Assembly: GCA_041391365.1 (NCBI GenBank) | Contig: JAWKOC010000002.1 | Coordinates: forward strand, 124,001-188,000 | Direction of reading: 5' to 3' | Source of the DNA: JAGRAX01 sp041391365 | Lineage (GTDB): Bacteria; Bdellovibrionota_G; JALEGL01; JAGRMV01 | DNA: 64,000 bases | Shown: one piece after another, positions 1-8,371 of the stretch | Layout: every line of letters starts with the position of its first letter | Position numbering within the stretch: the stretch's first letter is position 1 | The notes under the pieces: model-generated | Databases searched by the model: none | What the model saw: only the letters and a program-made list of their open reading frames with translations | What the model was told of the DNA's origin: nothing | Position numbers and translations under genes: made by a program

Positions 1-359
1 TCTGATGCCTTTAGGTTTATAGAGTCAGCTCTGGAAGTAAAATGCGTCACGACAAATTCTGTGTAATTGGTTTGATCTTCCATGTTTTCTTTTCGGAAGG
101 CTTGGGCCTCGGCTTCCTCGGGTGCAAACACACGCAAATATTCTTCTATATATTGATCCCGAAGTTTTTGAGAAAACAGACTTACTTCCGTTTGGTACAA
201 AACCTCCTCCAGACCATAGAGTTTCTCAGCTCGGGTCTGTCTGGACAGTTCTTTGTGGTAGGGAGTGGTTGGATTTCCTCCCAAACTGAGTCGGGCATGT
301 TCACAACCCCCCAACGCCAAAATCAGTCCAAGAGGTACGAGGCAGCGCAGAAATTTCAT
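1..359 (-). CDS. Putative lipoprotein, partial (3' end runs off the window)
   Basis: A minus-strand reading frame opens at an ATG whose first base is 359 and stays open to base 1, giving 119 residues with no stop. The N-terminus has positive charge (MKFLR), a hydrophobic stretch and a lipobox ending LALGGC, so Cys19 is the likely lipidated residue of the mature protein. The remainder is rich in Glu, Gln and Lys and looks helical (for example RDQYIEEYLRVFAPEEAEA). I recognise no family. The start lies 134 bases from the start of the divergent hydratase gene. The plus-strand frame over the same bases is a shadow. The true length is unknown because the C-terminus is outside the window. Confidence 0.72.
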   Translation of the reverse strand, partial: MKFLRCLVPLGLILALGGCEHARLSLGGNPTTPYHKELSRQTRAEKLYGLEEVLYQTEVSLFSQKLRDQYIEEYLRVFAPEEAEAQAFRKENMEDQTNYTEFVVTHFTSRADSINLKAS

Positions 360-493
360 GCCCTATGTATAGCGTAAGATCTCCAAATAGTGAAGGCTCT
401 TGCTTCTGGCAAAAAGCCGAAAAATATCGAGAAGAGAATTCGGAAAACCGCCCATTCTTTGGTATCGTGATGGAGCAATCGAGGAACAAAATC

Positions 494-940
494 ATGGTAA
501 AAAAATTGTATTTTGGAGATTTGGAAGAGGGGTTCGAATGGTCTTCTCAGGGAAGAACCGTCACGGAAACCGACATTGTTCAGTTTGCTGGACTCAGTGG
601 AGATTTTAACCCCCTCCACATGGATCAGGAATATGCAAAATCCACGATGTTTGGTCAGAGAATTGCGCATGGTCTCTTGGGGCTTTCCATGGCCTCGGGA
701 ATCATCGATGATCAACCTCCATTTGCGGTTCTTGCGTTCATGTCCGTGGATTGGAAGTTCAAAGCTCCCGTATTCATCGGAGACACTTTGCGCTGCAAAA
801 ACAAAATCACCAAAAAGAGGCTGACCAGTTCAGGAGATCGAGGCATCGTGGTGGTGGACAAACACATGATCAAACAAGATGGTCAAGTCGTGCAAGAGGG
901 AAAATTTACACTTTTGGTAGAAAACGAGAACCGCGCATGA
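494..940 (+). CDS. MaoC-like (R)-specific enoyl-CoA hydratase / dehydratase
   Basis: A 148-residue hot-dog-fold protein of the MaoC family, which hydrates trans-2-enoyl-CoA to (R)-3-hydroxyacyl-CoA. The hydratase-2 signature is clear: the segment FAGLSGDFNPLHMD holds the catalytic Asp and His, followed by FGQRIAHGLLGLSMASG. I chose the ATG at 494 because it has a GAGG-type ribosome site about nine bases upstream and begins right at the fold (MVKKLYFGDLEEG). An in-frame ATG at 470 would add eight residues. The stop overlaps the start of the next gene by four bases, so the two are probably translated together. The substrate cannot be read from the sequence: fatty acid, polyhydroxyalkanoate or degradative CoA ester are all possible. 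Confidence 0.9.
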   Translation: MVKKLYFGDLEEGFEWSSQGRTVTETDIVQFAGLSGDFNPLHMDQEYAKSTMFGQRIAHGLLGLSMASGIIDDQPPFAVLAFMSVDWKFKAPVFIGDTLRCKNKITKKRLTSSGDRGIVVVDKHMIKQDGQVVQEGKFTLLVENENRA

Positions 941-1956
941 AACCTACAATCCGATGGTTGATGGTGGTGGCCATTGTTTTGGCCAGTGGAGTCTTGCAGG
1001 CCCAATCTTCGGACCGCATTTTGATTCAGGGTAAGGCTCGGATCTACGGACAGAATTTGGCAGCAGCCAAACAGGCAGCCATTGAAAATGCTCTGATCTC
1101 AGCGATGGAAAAAAAATCCTATGAATTGACCAATCAGCAAATTTTGGTCAACAATGCAGAACTGCTTCGTCTCAAACTTTCTGAAAATTCTTCCATTTTC
1201 GTCAAAGACTATTCGTTGACCGACGAAAAACAAATCAATCCCTTTTATTTGGTACAGGTCAATGTGCAGCTCAAAACAAGTTTGCTCATGCAACGCCTCA
1301 GTCAATGGGGTTTTTCTGGAAAACGAACCCGAAATACAAACTTTTTTGTTGTTGATTTTTCATCTTCGGAAGCCATCCAAAAAAGTTCCTACAATTCTAT
1401 GAAAGAAAATTTGGCCCATGCTCTTCGAGGCCTTGGTGTTGGGGCAACCTCCTCGGGCAATGTTTCCAGTTCGATGATTTTGATTTCGGCAAGACTGCTC
1501 CAAGAACAAGAAAAATCCGTGCAAGTCTCCGTATCTTTTGCGGATGCTCAGAGAAAGCTCCTCGATCAGTTCAGTGCCTTCTACAAAAAACCTGATAAAC
1601 CCGAACTGCTCTATGGTCTGATTGCTTCAGACATTTTGGAAAAATCCGATTCCTTGGCCAATCAAAATGCTGGCCAAGGAAGTCAATATGATTTGGCGAT
1701 CACGGGTCTTCCCAATGCGTCTGCCTATCAAAACTTTCGACAGTATTTGTTTTCCAAATCAAATCTTTTTTCTTCAGTGGAAGAAAAACAACTTGCGTAT
1801 CAAAAAATAGTCTTGGGAGTATCTTTTCATGGCAATTCACAGGGATTGTCAGATATTCTCTCAGGAATTGAATTGGGAGCATTTCGAACCCGTGTGAAAT
1901 CCATTGAGGGGCAAACGATCACCATTGAATTGGTCCAAAGTGCTTCGATACGATGA
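937..1956 (+). CDS. Exported protein with FlgT-N/LPP20-like N-terminal domain
   Basis: This 339-residue protein starts in an ATGA overlap with the MaoC gene. Residues 1-23 form a signal peptide (MVVAIVLASG core, cleavage near LQAQS), so it should act in the periplasm or outer membrane. The first mature segment, with GKARIYGQNLAAAKQAAIEN followed by ALISA, resembles the start of FlgT_N or LPP20-type domains, in which an alpha helix rich in Ala and Gln (xxAxxxAIENAL) follows a short strand. The rest (residues 120-339) has alternating beta and alpha character and no motif I know. A role in flagellar or envelope assembly would be inference from the N-terminal resemblance only. No lipobox is present. 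Confidence 0.72.
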   Translation: MKPTIRWLMVVAIVLASGVLQAQSSDRILIQGKARIYGQNLAAAKQAAIENALISAMEKKSYELTNQQILVNNAELLRLKLSENSSIFVKDYSLTDEKQINPFYLVQVNVQLKTSLLMQRLSQWGFSGKRTRNTNFFVVDFSSSEAIQKSSYNSMKENLAHALRGLGVGATSSGNVSSSMILISARLLQEQEKSVQVSVSFADAQRKLLDQFSAFYKKPDKPELLYGLIASDILEKSDSLANQNAGQGSQYDLAITGLPNASAYQNFRQYLFSKSNLFSSVEEKQLAYQKIVLGVSFHGNSQGLSDILSGIELGAFRTRVKSIEGQTITIELVQSASIR

Positions 1957-1980
1957 AGCTCTTTGAAGAAGGGAATTGTT

Positions 1981-2415
1981 ATGCATGAACATCGTCAAAC
2001 CAAAACCAACCAAGGGTCTTGTCTTTGCAAAAAAGTCAAAGCAACCGCAACCCATGTTCCTCATAAGATCGGAGTTTGTCACTGTGGGATGTGTCGAAAA
2101 TGGGCGGGAGGTCCATTTTTTTGTGTGAATGTTGGCACTGATGTTGTGTTTAAAGGAACAGAAAACATTGCGTTGTATGATTCTTCCGAATGGGCCGAGC
2201 GAGGGTTTTGCAAATCCTGTGGGACCCATATTTTTTATCGATTGAAAAGCAATCAACATCATTTTATGGCGGTCGGTTTTTTTGATTCCGAACAACCTTT
2301 TCAATTTGACCATCAAATTTTCATCGACAAAAAGCCATCTTATTATGAGTTTTTGAATCAGACTTCCACCATGACGGAAGAAGAAGTCTTTGCCATGTTT
2401 GCTCCAAGCTCTTGA
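1981..2415 (+). CDS. GFA-family protein (CENP-V/GFA zinc-binding domain)
   Basis: A 144-residue member of the glutathione-dependent formaldehyde-activating (GFA) family, a zinc-binding beta fold. The expected cysteines are visible: GSCLCKKVKA, then CHCGMCRKWAGGPFF, then GFCKSCGTHIFYR. Family members bind two zinc ions; some, such as Gfa, take part in S-hydroxymethylglutathione chemistry, but most have unknown substrates, so the name describes the fold and not a proven activity. I chose the ATG at 1981, preceded by GAAGAAGGGA at a normal distance; a TTG at 1963 is in frame but less likely. The gene follows the exported protein by 24 bases in the same direction and converges on the PilZ gene. 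Confidence 0.88.
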   Translation: MHEHRQTKTNQGSCLCKKVKATATHVPHKIGVCHCGMCRKWAGGPFFCVNVGTDVVFKGTENIALYDSSEWAERGFCKSCGTHIFYRLKSNQHHFMAVGFFDSEQPFQFDHQIFIDKKPSYYEFLNQTSTMTEEEVFAMFAPSS

Positions 2416-2435
2416 TTCAGAACAAACGTGAGGAT

Positions 2436-3737
2436 TCATTCACGGTGAAAGAAAGCATCCAAACCTGATTTGTAAGGTTTGATTTCAAATCGAGGAAAAC
2501 CTTTCATGAATCGTACATAAATTTCTACAAAATCTTTGTCCGTTTTGATTTCAATTTTTTTGATGGGTTCGTTTTCAACAAAAATAGAAGGTTCTGTGTC
2601 AAAGGATGTGATCGATGGCAGAGAAATTTTCAAGACGGCATCTCCCTGGTCCATGATTTTTTCAATTTCATTGTCTGTGAAACGTCCTTCTCCGACGATG
2701 GCGACTTTGACAAAACTACCTTGGTCATCAATCAAAATATCTTCAATCCAATTGCTTTGGGTTTCACTGCTTTGAGAAGAAGTAGAAACCGATGAAGAAG
2801 ATGAACTGGTTTTGCTTCGTAACTTGGAAAGATCTACTTTCACCCCAAGAAAATCCAATACATACTTTGCACCGGCAACACCTGTCACCAAGAAAACCAC
2901 AAAGACAGCAGCTTTGAAAAAAGGAGAACTTTTTTTCTTGGTTCGAATGTTGGACTGCGTACGAAAATCATCTTCATCCATTTTGAAATGAGTTGTATGG
3001 CCTGACAATCCTTCGTGTTGTGCTTGAACCAACTCTTCATCCATGGTGTGCAGATTGATTTCTCCTGTATTGTCTGGACTCTGAAGAGATAGTGTTGGTA
3101 GTGAATCGTCATCTACAATTTGTGTGCTGTCTGGTTCGGGATCTTCGACAGGCGCTTTTTTTCGTTTTCCCATGATGGGAGCCTCTTCACGAATCATGGT
3201 TTTTTCTTGCGGAGCAGGCGCGGATGTTTTTCGAGATTCAGAGGGAGTGGAAGGTGGACGTTTCCGTTTTTCTGTTTCTGCAGAACTTGAAGAGGATTTC
3301 TTTTTTCCTGAACCGATTTTTGCAACTTCGACAAAGTTTTTGATGGCGGAAACCACTTCTTTGGAAGGGTTATTGAATGCAACCACAATTCCGCGACGAT
3401 GGCCGTCTTTGGAAATCTTGTGAACCATGCCTTTTAAGCTCACATTGCCAAACTCACTGCCCAACATCAAAAATAAATCCACAGAAGTTTTGGGCTTGAT
3501 GGTCTGGCTGGTGCTGACCAGCAGACCTTTCAAATTCATTTTTGAAACCAGAAAGAGAAATTCTTCTCCGGTTTCTCGATTGATGATTTTGACCTTTGCT
3601 CTCACGTTTGTACTATGCTTTTCCCGCCATGGAATATGGGGTTGGATGGGCAAACATTCTGAGTGTATGCACTCGCTTTTCACCCCCAACCACCCGATGG
3701 TTCTATTGTAGCGAATATATACACGAAGCTCGATCAT
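2436..3737 (-). CDS. PilZ-domain membrane protein with extracytoplasmic C-terminal domain
   Basis: This 433-residue protein has four parts. Residues about 35-140 form a PilZ domain: an Arg-rich entry (WREKHSTNVRAKV) is followed by strands and a KMNLKGLLVS turn where canonical PilZ has (D/N)xSxxG, so c-di-GMP binding is plausible but the motif is not perfect. Residues about 145-265 are low-complexity and acidic (Ser, Lys, Glu, Asp). A single membrane helix follows near 275-297 (FFKAAVFVVFLVTGVAGAKYV), then a Ser-rich linker and a beta-rich C-terminal domain near 330-433 that has AMIN-like character. The topology suggests coupling of a cytoplasmic second messenger to the periplasm. It starts divergently from tatA, 155 bases away. 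Confidence 0.8.
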   Translation of the reverse strand: MIELRVYIRYNRTIGWLGVKSECIHSECLPIQPHIPWREKHSTNVRAKVKIINRETGEEFLFLVSKMNLKGLLVSTSQTIKPKTSVDLFLMLGSEFGNVSLKGMVHKISKDGHRRGIVVAFNNPSKEVVSAIKNFVEVAKIGSGKKKSSSSSAETEKRKRPPSTPSESRKTSAPAPQEKTMIREEAPIMGKRKKAPVEDPEPDSTQIVDDDSLPTLSLQSPDNTGEINLHTMDEELVQAQHEGLSGHTTHFKMDEDDFRTQSNIRTKKKSSPFFKAAVFVVFLVTGVAGAKYVLDFLGVKVDLSKLRSKTSSSSSSVSTSSQSSETQSNWIEDILIDDQGSFVKVAIVGEGRFTDNEIEKIMDQGDAVLKISLPSITSFDTEPSIFVENEPIKKIEIKTDKDFVEIYVRFMKGFPRFEIKPYKSGLDAFFHRE

Positions 3738-3892
3738 TTTTTTAAGGATATGAAGATCTTAGGACTTTTTTCTAGCGCACGACGTTGTGAATTTGTTTAT
3801 GCGCAAGCGTCAAAAAAAGATGATGTTCTTTTTCTTCCTGAGGTTTGAGTTCTGTTTACTTTGGTGCAGTGGATTGATAAGATAGAGAGATC

Positions 3893-4081
3893 ATGTTTGG
3901 ACTTGGCACAACAGAACTCATGATCATCTTGGTGATTGTTCTGATCCTTTTTGGTGGAAAACGCATTCCCGAGGTTTTTTCTGGCTTGGGGAAGGGCATC
4001 CGTAGTTTCAAGAAGGGGATGAACGAAGATGACGATGAGCAGTCTTCGTCCAAGCTCAATTCTTCAGATCAGGATCAATAA
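3893..4081 (+). CDS. tatA: Sec-independent translocase subunit TatA/TatE
   Basis: This 62-residue protein has the TatA layout: a short N-terminus (MFGLGTTELM), one membrane helix (IILVIVLILFGGKRIPEV with the conserved FGxxxxPE hinge), an amphipathic helix (FSGLGKGIRSFKKGM) and an acidic, Ser-rich tail. It forms the pore component of the twin-arginine pathway, which exports folded cofactor proteins. No tatB or tatC is adjacent, so these must lie elsewhere, as happens in many genomes. It converges on the zinc-ribbon gene with only 22 bases between stops. A weak sigma-70-like pair (TTTACT at 3855, TAAGAT at 3878, 17-base spacer) lies just before the start codon. Confidence 0.95.
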   Translation: MFGLGTTELMIILVIVLILFGGKRIPEVFSGLGKGIRSFKKGMNEDDDEQSSSKLNSSDQDQ

Positions 4082-4103
4082 TTTTTCTCTTTGATCGTTT
4101 CGC

Positions 4104-4865
4104 TCAGGGCTTGAGGATATCTACACGATAAAACGCAAATTCTGCCGGCGGATCGCTCAAATCGGACTCAAAATCTTGCTCTTGTCCTGCCTGCAAAGAC
4201 GTTTTGCGACACAAGAATTCATTCGATTGAAGAGGCTGATCATGGGCATCAAAGTAGCGGATCGAGCATCGAATGGGCTCTTGGGAAAGAAAGGAGTCAA
4301 AATTTTTCATGACTCCTTGAACATGAAAGGTATCGTCTCGATCCAAGTGTTGTTGCACTTGTCCTTGGTACTCCAAGAGAGTCACGCCTTGGGTTTGACC
4401 ATAGAAACCGTTCCGCACCAAGAGATTGAGTCCTTGGGGATCTGTTCGAATTCCTAGGACTTTCAATCCCAGAACAAAGCCTGAAAACAAAACCAAACAG
4501 GTGACCAGGTTTTGTGCGATTCTTCGGGGCCACGGCAGGTCTCCTCCTAGCCAAGGTTTTTTCTTCAGTTTGCTGGGAAGAGCCAGGGTTTCTTTCATCA
4601 AATCAAAATCATATTGACTGTGAATTTCGGGGCGGAACAAAAGCTCTTCGGGTTGACTTCGAATGGGGCCTTGGTCGATCAGTGTGCTTTTGGAAATCAG
4701 ATCAAAAGGGTCTACATGATCGCCCACAGGCCTCACAGACTCGTCTTCAGGCTCAAACAAAAAGATGGCGTTGCATTTGGGACATTGAATATGAGAGGCC
4801 TCCTCGGGGAGGTACTCATTTTTGACTTCGATGATGGAGGAGCATTTGTTGCAAACAAATTTCAT
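4104..4865 (-). CDS. MJ0042-type zinc-ribbon membrane protein (DUF3426-like)
   Basis: A 253-residue protein beginning with an MJ0042-type zinc ribbon: MKFVCNKCSSIIEV and then HIQCPKCNAIFLFEP supply two CxxC pairs that should bind one zinc. One membrane helix follows near residues 113-133 (NLVTCLVLFSGFVLGLKVLG). The C-terminal half (140-253) is beta-rich, with FHVQGVMKNFDSF and CSIRYFDAHDQPL, matching the DUF3426 kind of periplasmic domain found behind such ribbons in proteobacteria and deltaproteobacteria. The function of this family is not known; zinc-ribbon plus membrane anchor suggests a regulatory or structural envelope role. It is convergent with tatA and divergent from the next gene. 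Confidence 0.82.
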   Translation of the reverse strand: MKFVCNKCSSIIEVKNEYLPEEASHIQCPKCNAIFLFEPEDESVRPVGDHVDPFDLISKSTLIDQGPIRSQPEELLFRPEIHSQYDFDLMKETLALPSKLKKKPWLGGDLPWPRRIAQNLVTCLVLFSGFVLGLKVLGIRTDPQGLNLLVRNGFYGQTQGVTLLEYQGQVQQHLDRDDTFHVQGVMKNFDSFLSQEPIRCSIRYFDAHDQPLQSNEFLCRKTSLQAGQEQDFESDLSDPPAEFAFYRVDILKP

Positions 4866-4962
4866 GTATTGTTACCCACGGTTATCGACCATTGTAAGAA
4901 ATCAGTCGATCCATGCCAAGGATTTGTCATAGTATTGTGAATGAACGTATCATTATACCAAA

Positions 4963-6264
4963 ATGTTTGACCAAAAAGACATCACAAAAGAATGGATGCG
5001 TCGATTGGAGCTCTGGCCACCGAGTCCTTGGGAAACATCATCCATCGAAAGTTATCGACGCAAGTCGACGTCTCCATCCCATGAGCAAGAAGTTTGGTTG
5101 AAATGTCGCAACGCAAAGTGTGTGGTGTGGGGAGATCAGTGGATGCATCCTGCATGCAGTTCGATGATGCTGGATTGGATCAAGTCTCTTTCTCTTCAAA
5201 AACCTGTATGGATTGTGGATCGATTTGATTCGAAATTTTCTTCTTTGATTCAGGCTTATCTTGATGGAAAGCAATCGATCGCTGTTTTTCGAAACAAGGC
5301 ATCGGTGCACAAACCCATGTGGGCCCAACGCGATGATTTTTTTGCATTGTGGACCTACATCAAAACCAAAAAATGGAAGGTGCATTGGATCGATGCCCAT
5401 CAATCTCATGCGAAGAAAAATGATCTGATGGCTTGCTACGTACATCAACAAAAAAATCAACCCGTATGGGTTTGGACGGGAGCTCTCCGAATTTCTCCCC
5501 TAGAACAAAAAAAAATTCTGATCAAGTGCCCAACGGTATGGATTTCTCTTGTTGATCAAACAGAAGTGAGCAAGGGTCATACGTTGTGGAGAAAAAATGG
5601 GGAGAATCATTTTTTGTATCAAGGAATTTCTCCATTGTATTCTTTAGAATCCATTCGACTGTGGCAGCAGCATCAGTTGGGATTTTTTCCCGAAGATATG
5701 AGGGATCATGCTCAAAACATTGAGCATTTGATTCAGGACCTTTTTGAGGATCGGCGATCTTCTCGATCCTATCAAATGTATCATGTTTTTTCTCTGAGGG
5801 ATCTCCACATGATGGAACATCAAAGTCAAAAACTGAATTTCACATCTTTTCTAAAAAAAAGAATTCTTCAGGGAGAAAATTTGGCCATCCCTGAAAAAAA
5901 GCAAATGTACCTAAGCAGTTTAGGGATGGGTCATTTGGCCGAAGAGATTGCACATCTTTGGAGAATTCGGACCCCTCATCGAGGTTTTTACCATACGGTG
6001 ATAGAAGAATGTTTTGGATTCATGTTGAGTTTGCATGTGGATCCTCATCGAGACAACCCAGTTCTTGAGATGAGTGAGGCCCTTCCGGAAAATCTCTGGA
6101 CACGGGCCCACGCCATGGGATATCACTTGGGTGCGAAGATGTTTGATGTATTTGCAAATCAATCCATGAAAGAAAAAAAACACATCAAACAATGTTGGAA
6201 CACCTCCATTCCATCCGAAAAGCAAGCCAAAGATATCATGGATCAGTTGATGAAATATTTATGA
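4963..6264 (+). CDS. Hypothetical Trp-rich protein coupled to a CPBP protease
   Basis: I do not recognise a family in this 433-residue protein. It has no signal peptide and no clear membrane helix, so it is probably cytoplasmic. It is unusually rich in Trp, His, Gln and Lys (for example KVHWIDAHQSH, QQKNQPVWVWTGALRI). The first 230 residues have an alpha/beta look with strands such as PVWIVDRFD and PTVWISLVD, like a nucleotide-handling fold, but without a Walker motif. The C-terminal half is helical. The start codon at 4963 has no clear ribosome site. The stop overlaps the next start (ATGA), so the pair is probably translated together. Confidence 0.65.
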   Translation: MFDQKDITKEWMRRLELWPPSPWETSSIESYRRKSTSPSHEQEVWLKCRNAKCVVWGDQWMHPACSSMMLDWIKSLSLQKPVWIVDRFDSKFSSLIQAYLDGKQSIAVFRNKASVHKPMWAQRDDFFALWTYIKTKKWKVHWIDAHQSHAKKNDLMACYVHQQKNQPVWVWTGALRISPLEQKKILIKCPTVWISLVDQTEVSKGHTLWRKNGENHFLYQGISPLYSLESIRLWQQHQLGFFPEDMRDHAQNIEHLIQDLFEDRRSSRSYQMYHVFSLRDLHMMEHQSQKLNFTSFLKKRILQGENLAIPEKKQMYLSSLGMGHLAEEIAHLWRIRTPHRGFYHTVIEECFGFMLSLHVDPHRDNPVLEMSEALPENLWTRAHAMGYHLGAKMFDVFANQSMKEKKHIKQCWNTSIPSEKQAKDIMDQLMKYL

Positions 6265-6854
6265 ATTCCTCCCCTCCCCAAAAAAAGAAATCTCAAATCA
6301 GCTTGAGCTCGATGGGCCTTCTGTATTTTGCGATGTTTTCGATCTCTGTGATGGTGAATCAACAGTCTCGGCTCTTTTTGTATCCTTCGATCAACGAATC
6401 TTTTTGGACTCACATGGCAGAAGATGCTCTGATCGCAATTGCAATTTCTATGGTGGTTGTAGCTGCATCGTGGGGTTTGAATCGTTTCGTTCCCAGTGTT
6501 CGACGATTGTCCAAAAGTTTCGCCAGATTGTTTGGAGCGTTGACTCTCGGGGAGTGTTTTATGATTGCCATTTTTTCGGCCATGGGAGAAGAATTTTTCT
6601 TCCGAGGAATGTTGCAATCATGGATCGGCCTTGGACCAGCATCTATTTTGTTTGGTCTTCTTCACTCTGGCCCTGGGCGCAAATATTTGCCTTGGACATT
6701 GTTTGCAGTGGTGATGGGGTTTGTGTTGGGGGCTGTCTATGAATGGAGATCCAATCTACTTTTGCCCGTAGCCATTCACTTTTTGGTGAATTTCGTGAAT
6801 TTGGTTGCCATTGGATTTCTTTTGCCAAAAAGAAATCAGGAGTCCCTTTTGTAA
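6261..6854 (+). CDS. CPBP-family intramembrane metalloprotease
   Basis: A 197-residue integral membrane protein of the CPBP (Abi/CAAX protease and bacteriocin-processing) family. The diagnostic first motif MGEEFFFRGML supplies the two catalytic Glu residues and the Arg. A second His-containing segment, FGLLHSG, and a third, HFLVNFVNLVAI, follow in the right order. I count about five membrane helices. The N-terminal 15 residues are charged and cytoplasmic. It begins in a 4-base overlap with the Trp-rich gene upstream and its last 19 bases overlap the end of the convergent BCCT gene. Family members process prenylated or small peptides, but the substrate here is unknown. Confidence 0.87.
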   Translation: MNSSPPQKKKSQISLSSMGLLYFAMFSISVMVNQQSRLFLYPSINESFWTHMAEDALIAIAISMVVVAASWGLNRFVPSVRRLSKSFARLFGALTLGECFMIAIFSAMGEEFFFRGMLQSWIGLGPASILFGLLHSGPGRKYLPWTLFAVVMGFVLGAVYEWRSNLLLPVAIHFLVNFVNLVAIGFLLPKRNQESLL

Positions 6855-8335
6855 ATGGAATACTCATTTTGTAGAGATCGATACAAACCAAACATCAAAA
6901 AAATCAAAAGAATGCAAAACGGCAACGCCACCGTTAGAGTGGCTTTTTGAAGACTTCTCAATCCACCATAAGTTAACAGTATTGCTGCCACCGCTCCCTC
7001 AAGAGTCGCCCAATATATTTTTTGCAGGGTATGAGGGTTTTTTTTGCCTCCACTTGCGATGGTGTCAATGACCAAAGAGGCGGAGTCAGAAGACGTCACA
7101 AAAAACAATACGATTGAAATTGTTCCCGCAAAAATGAAAAAAGTTGAATATGGATACTGTTCCAAAAAAACAAAGAGAGCCTCCACCACACTTTGATTCA
7201 CAACTTTTGATAAAAGTTGGGGAGAATCCATCTCCATCTTCAACGCAGAGCTCCCAAAAACCGTAAACCAAAGAAATGACAAAAGAGAAGGAACAATGGT
7301 TACTCCAAGGATAAATTCTCGAATGGTTCTTCCCCTAGAAATTCGAGCGATGAACATTCCAACAAAAGGGGACCATGAAATCCACCAGGCCCAATACAAA
7401 ATGGTCCACCCGTTTTGCCATACTTGAGATGTTTCATCGAAAGAATAAAGTGTAGATGACAGATATGCGAATTCCGATACATAAGCCACGATGTTATCTA
7501 TCCAAGAATACATTAGATAAAGAGTTGGTCCCAAAGCCAACAAACAAAGCATCATGCCAAGAGCCAAAAACATATTGGCCTGGCTCAAAAATTTGATACC
7601 TTTCTTCAATCCTGTGATGACCGAAATGGTTGCAAAGAGGGTGATGATGGAAATGATCATGATCTTTTCAAGGTTTCCCTGATGAAGATGAAATAGATAA
7701 GATAGTCCCGCATTGATTTGAGATGCGCCTATGCCCAATGAAGTAGCTACACCAAAAAGTGTGCTGACAATGGCAATGACATCAATGATGTCCCCCCAGA
7801 TCCCGTGAATTTTTTCTCCAAGAAGGGGATAAAAAACGGACCGAAGAGTGAAGGGCATTTTTTTTCGAAAAGAAAAAAAGGCCAACGACAACCCTACAAG
7901 AGCATAACAAGCCCAAGGATGAAGCCCCCAATGATAAAAGGTCAAAGCCATGCTGTATCTGGGACGTGACTCCACGGGAAAAGAAGTCAGAAATGGTGCG
8001 GGTAAGGTGAGATGCATGATCGGTTCTGCAACGCTATAAAAGAGAAGGCCAATACCCATACCTGCGCTAAAAAGCATTGCAAACCAAGAAAGAGTAGAAA
8101 ATTCAGGTTCCTCATGATTTTCGCCTAGCTTTAGTTTTCCATAGGGAGAAATGCAAAGGGACAACATGAAAACAAGAAAGATTGTCATCGATATAAAGTA
8201 AAGCCATCCAAAGTGAGAATTGATCCAGTTTTGCATGGAGGAAAAAACCCCCTCGGCTTCCTTGGATGATCTGGCGGTGAGAAAAGTAATGAAAAAAATC
8301 AAAACGGAGCTGGGCAGAAAAACACTTTTTTTCAT
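6836..8335 (-). CDS. BCCT-family betaine/choline/carnitine transporter
   Basis: A 499-residue transporter with about twelve membrane helices. The BCCT hallmarks are present: the glycine-rich helix GMGIGLLFYSVAEPIMH, and the family signature LYWAWWISWSPFVGMFIARI followed by SRGRTIREF. These transporters take up quaternary ammonium osmoprotectants such as glycine betaine by sodium or proton symport, or exchange carnitine. The MGIG form of the glycine motif resembles BetP more than the carnitine antiporter, but substrate choice is inference. I chose the ATG at 8335; a TTG seven codons upstream is also open. The short C-terminal tail lacks the long charged osmosensor seen in BetP. The exported orphan upstream is 36 bases away on the same strand. 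Confidence 0.93.
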   Translation of the reverse strand: MKKSVFLPSSVLIFFITFLTARSSKEAEGVFSSMQNWINSHFGWLYFISMTIFLVFMLSLCISPYGKLKLGENHEEPEFSTLSWFAMLFSAGMGIGLLFYSVAEPIMHLTLPAPFLTSFPVESRPRYSMALTFYHWGLHPWACYALVGLSLAFFSFRKKMPFTLRSVFYPLLGEKIHGIWGDIIDVIAIVSTLFGVATSLGIGASQINAGLSYLFHLHQGNLEKIMIISIITLFATISVITGLKKGIKFLSQANMFLALGMMLCLLALGPTLYLMYSWIDNIVAYVSEFAYLSSTLYSFDETSQVWQNGWTILYWAWWISWSPFVGMFIARISRGRTIREFILGVTIVPSLLSFLWFTVFGSSALKMEMDSPQLLSKVVNQSVVEALFVFLEQYPYSTFFIFAGTISIVLFFVTSSDSASLVIDTIASGGKKNPHTLQKIYWATLEGAVAAILLTYGGLRSLQKATLTVALPFCILLIFLMFGLYRSLQNEYSIYKRDS

Positions 8336-8371
8336 GTGGTTGGATCTTTCGTTCAAAAGGTCAAAAGGAAT

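Noticed and set aside
4073..4096. GATCAA / TTGATC inverted repeat between tatA and the zinc-ribbon gene
   Set aside because: Only six base pairs over a 12-base loop; too weak to call a terminator.
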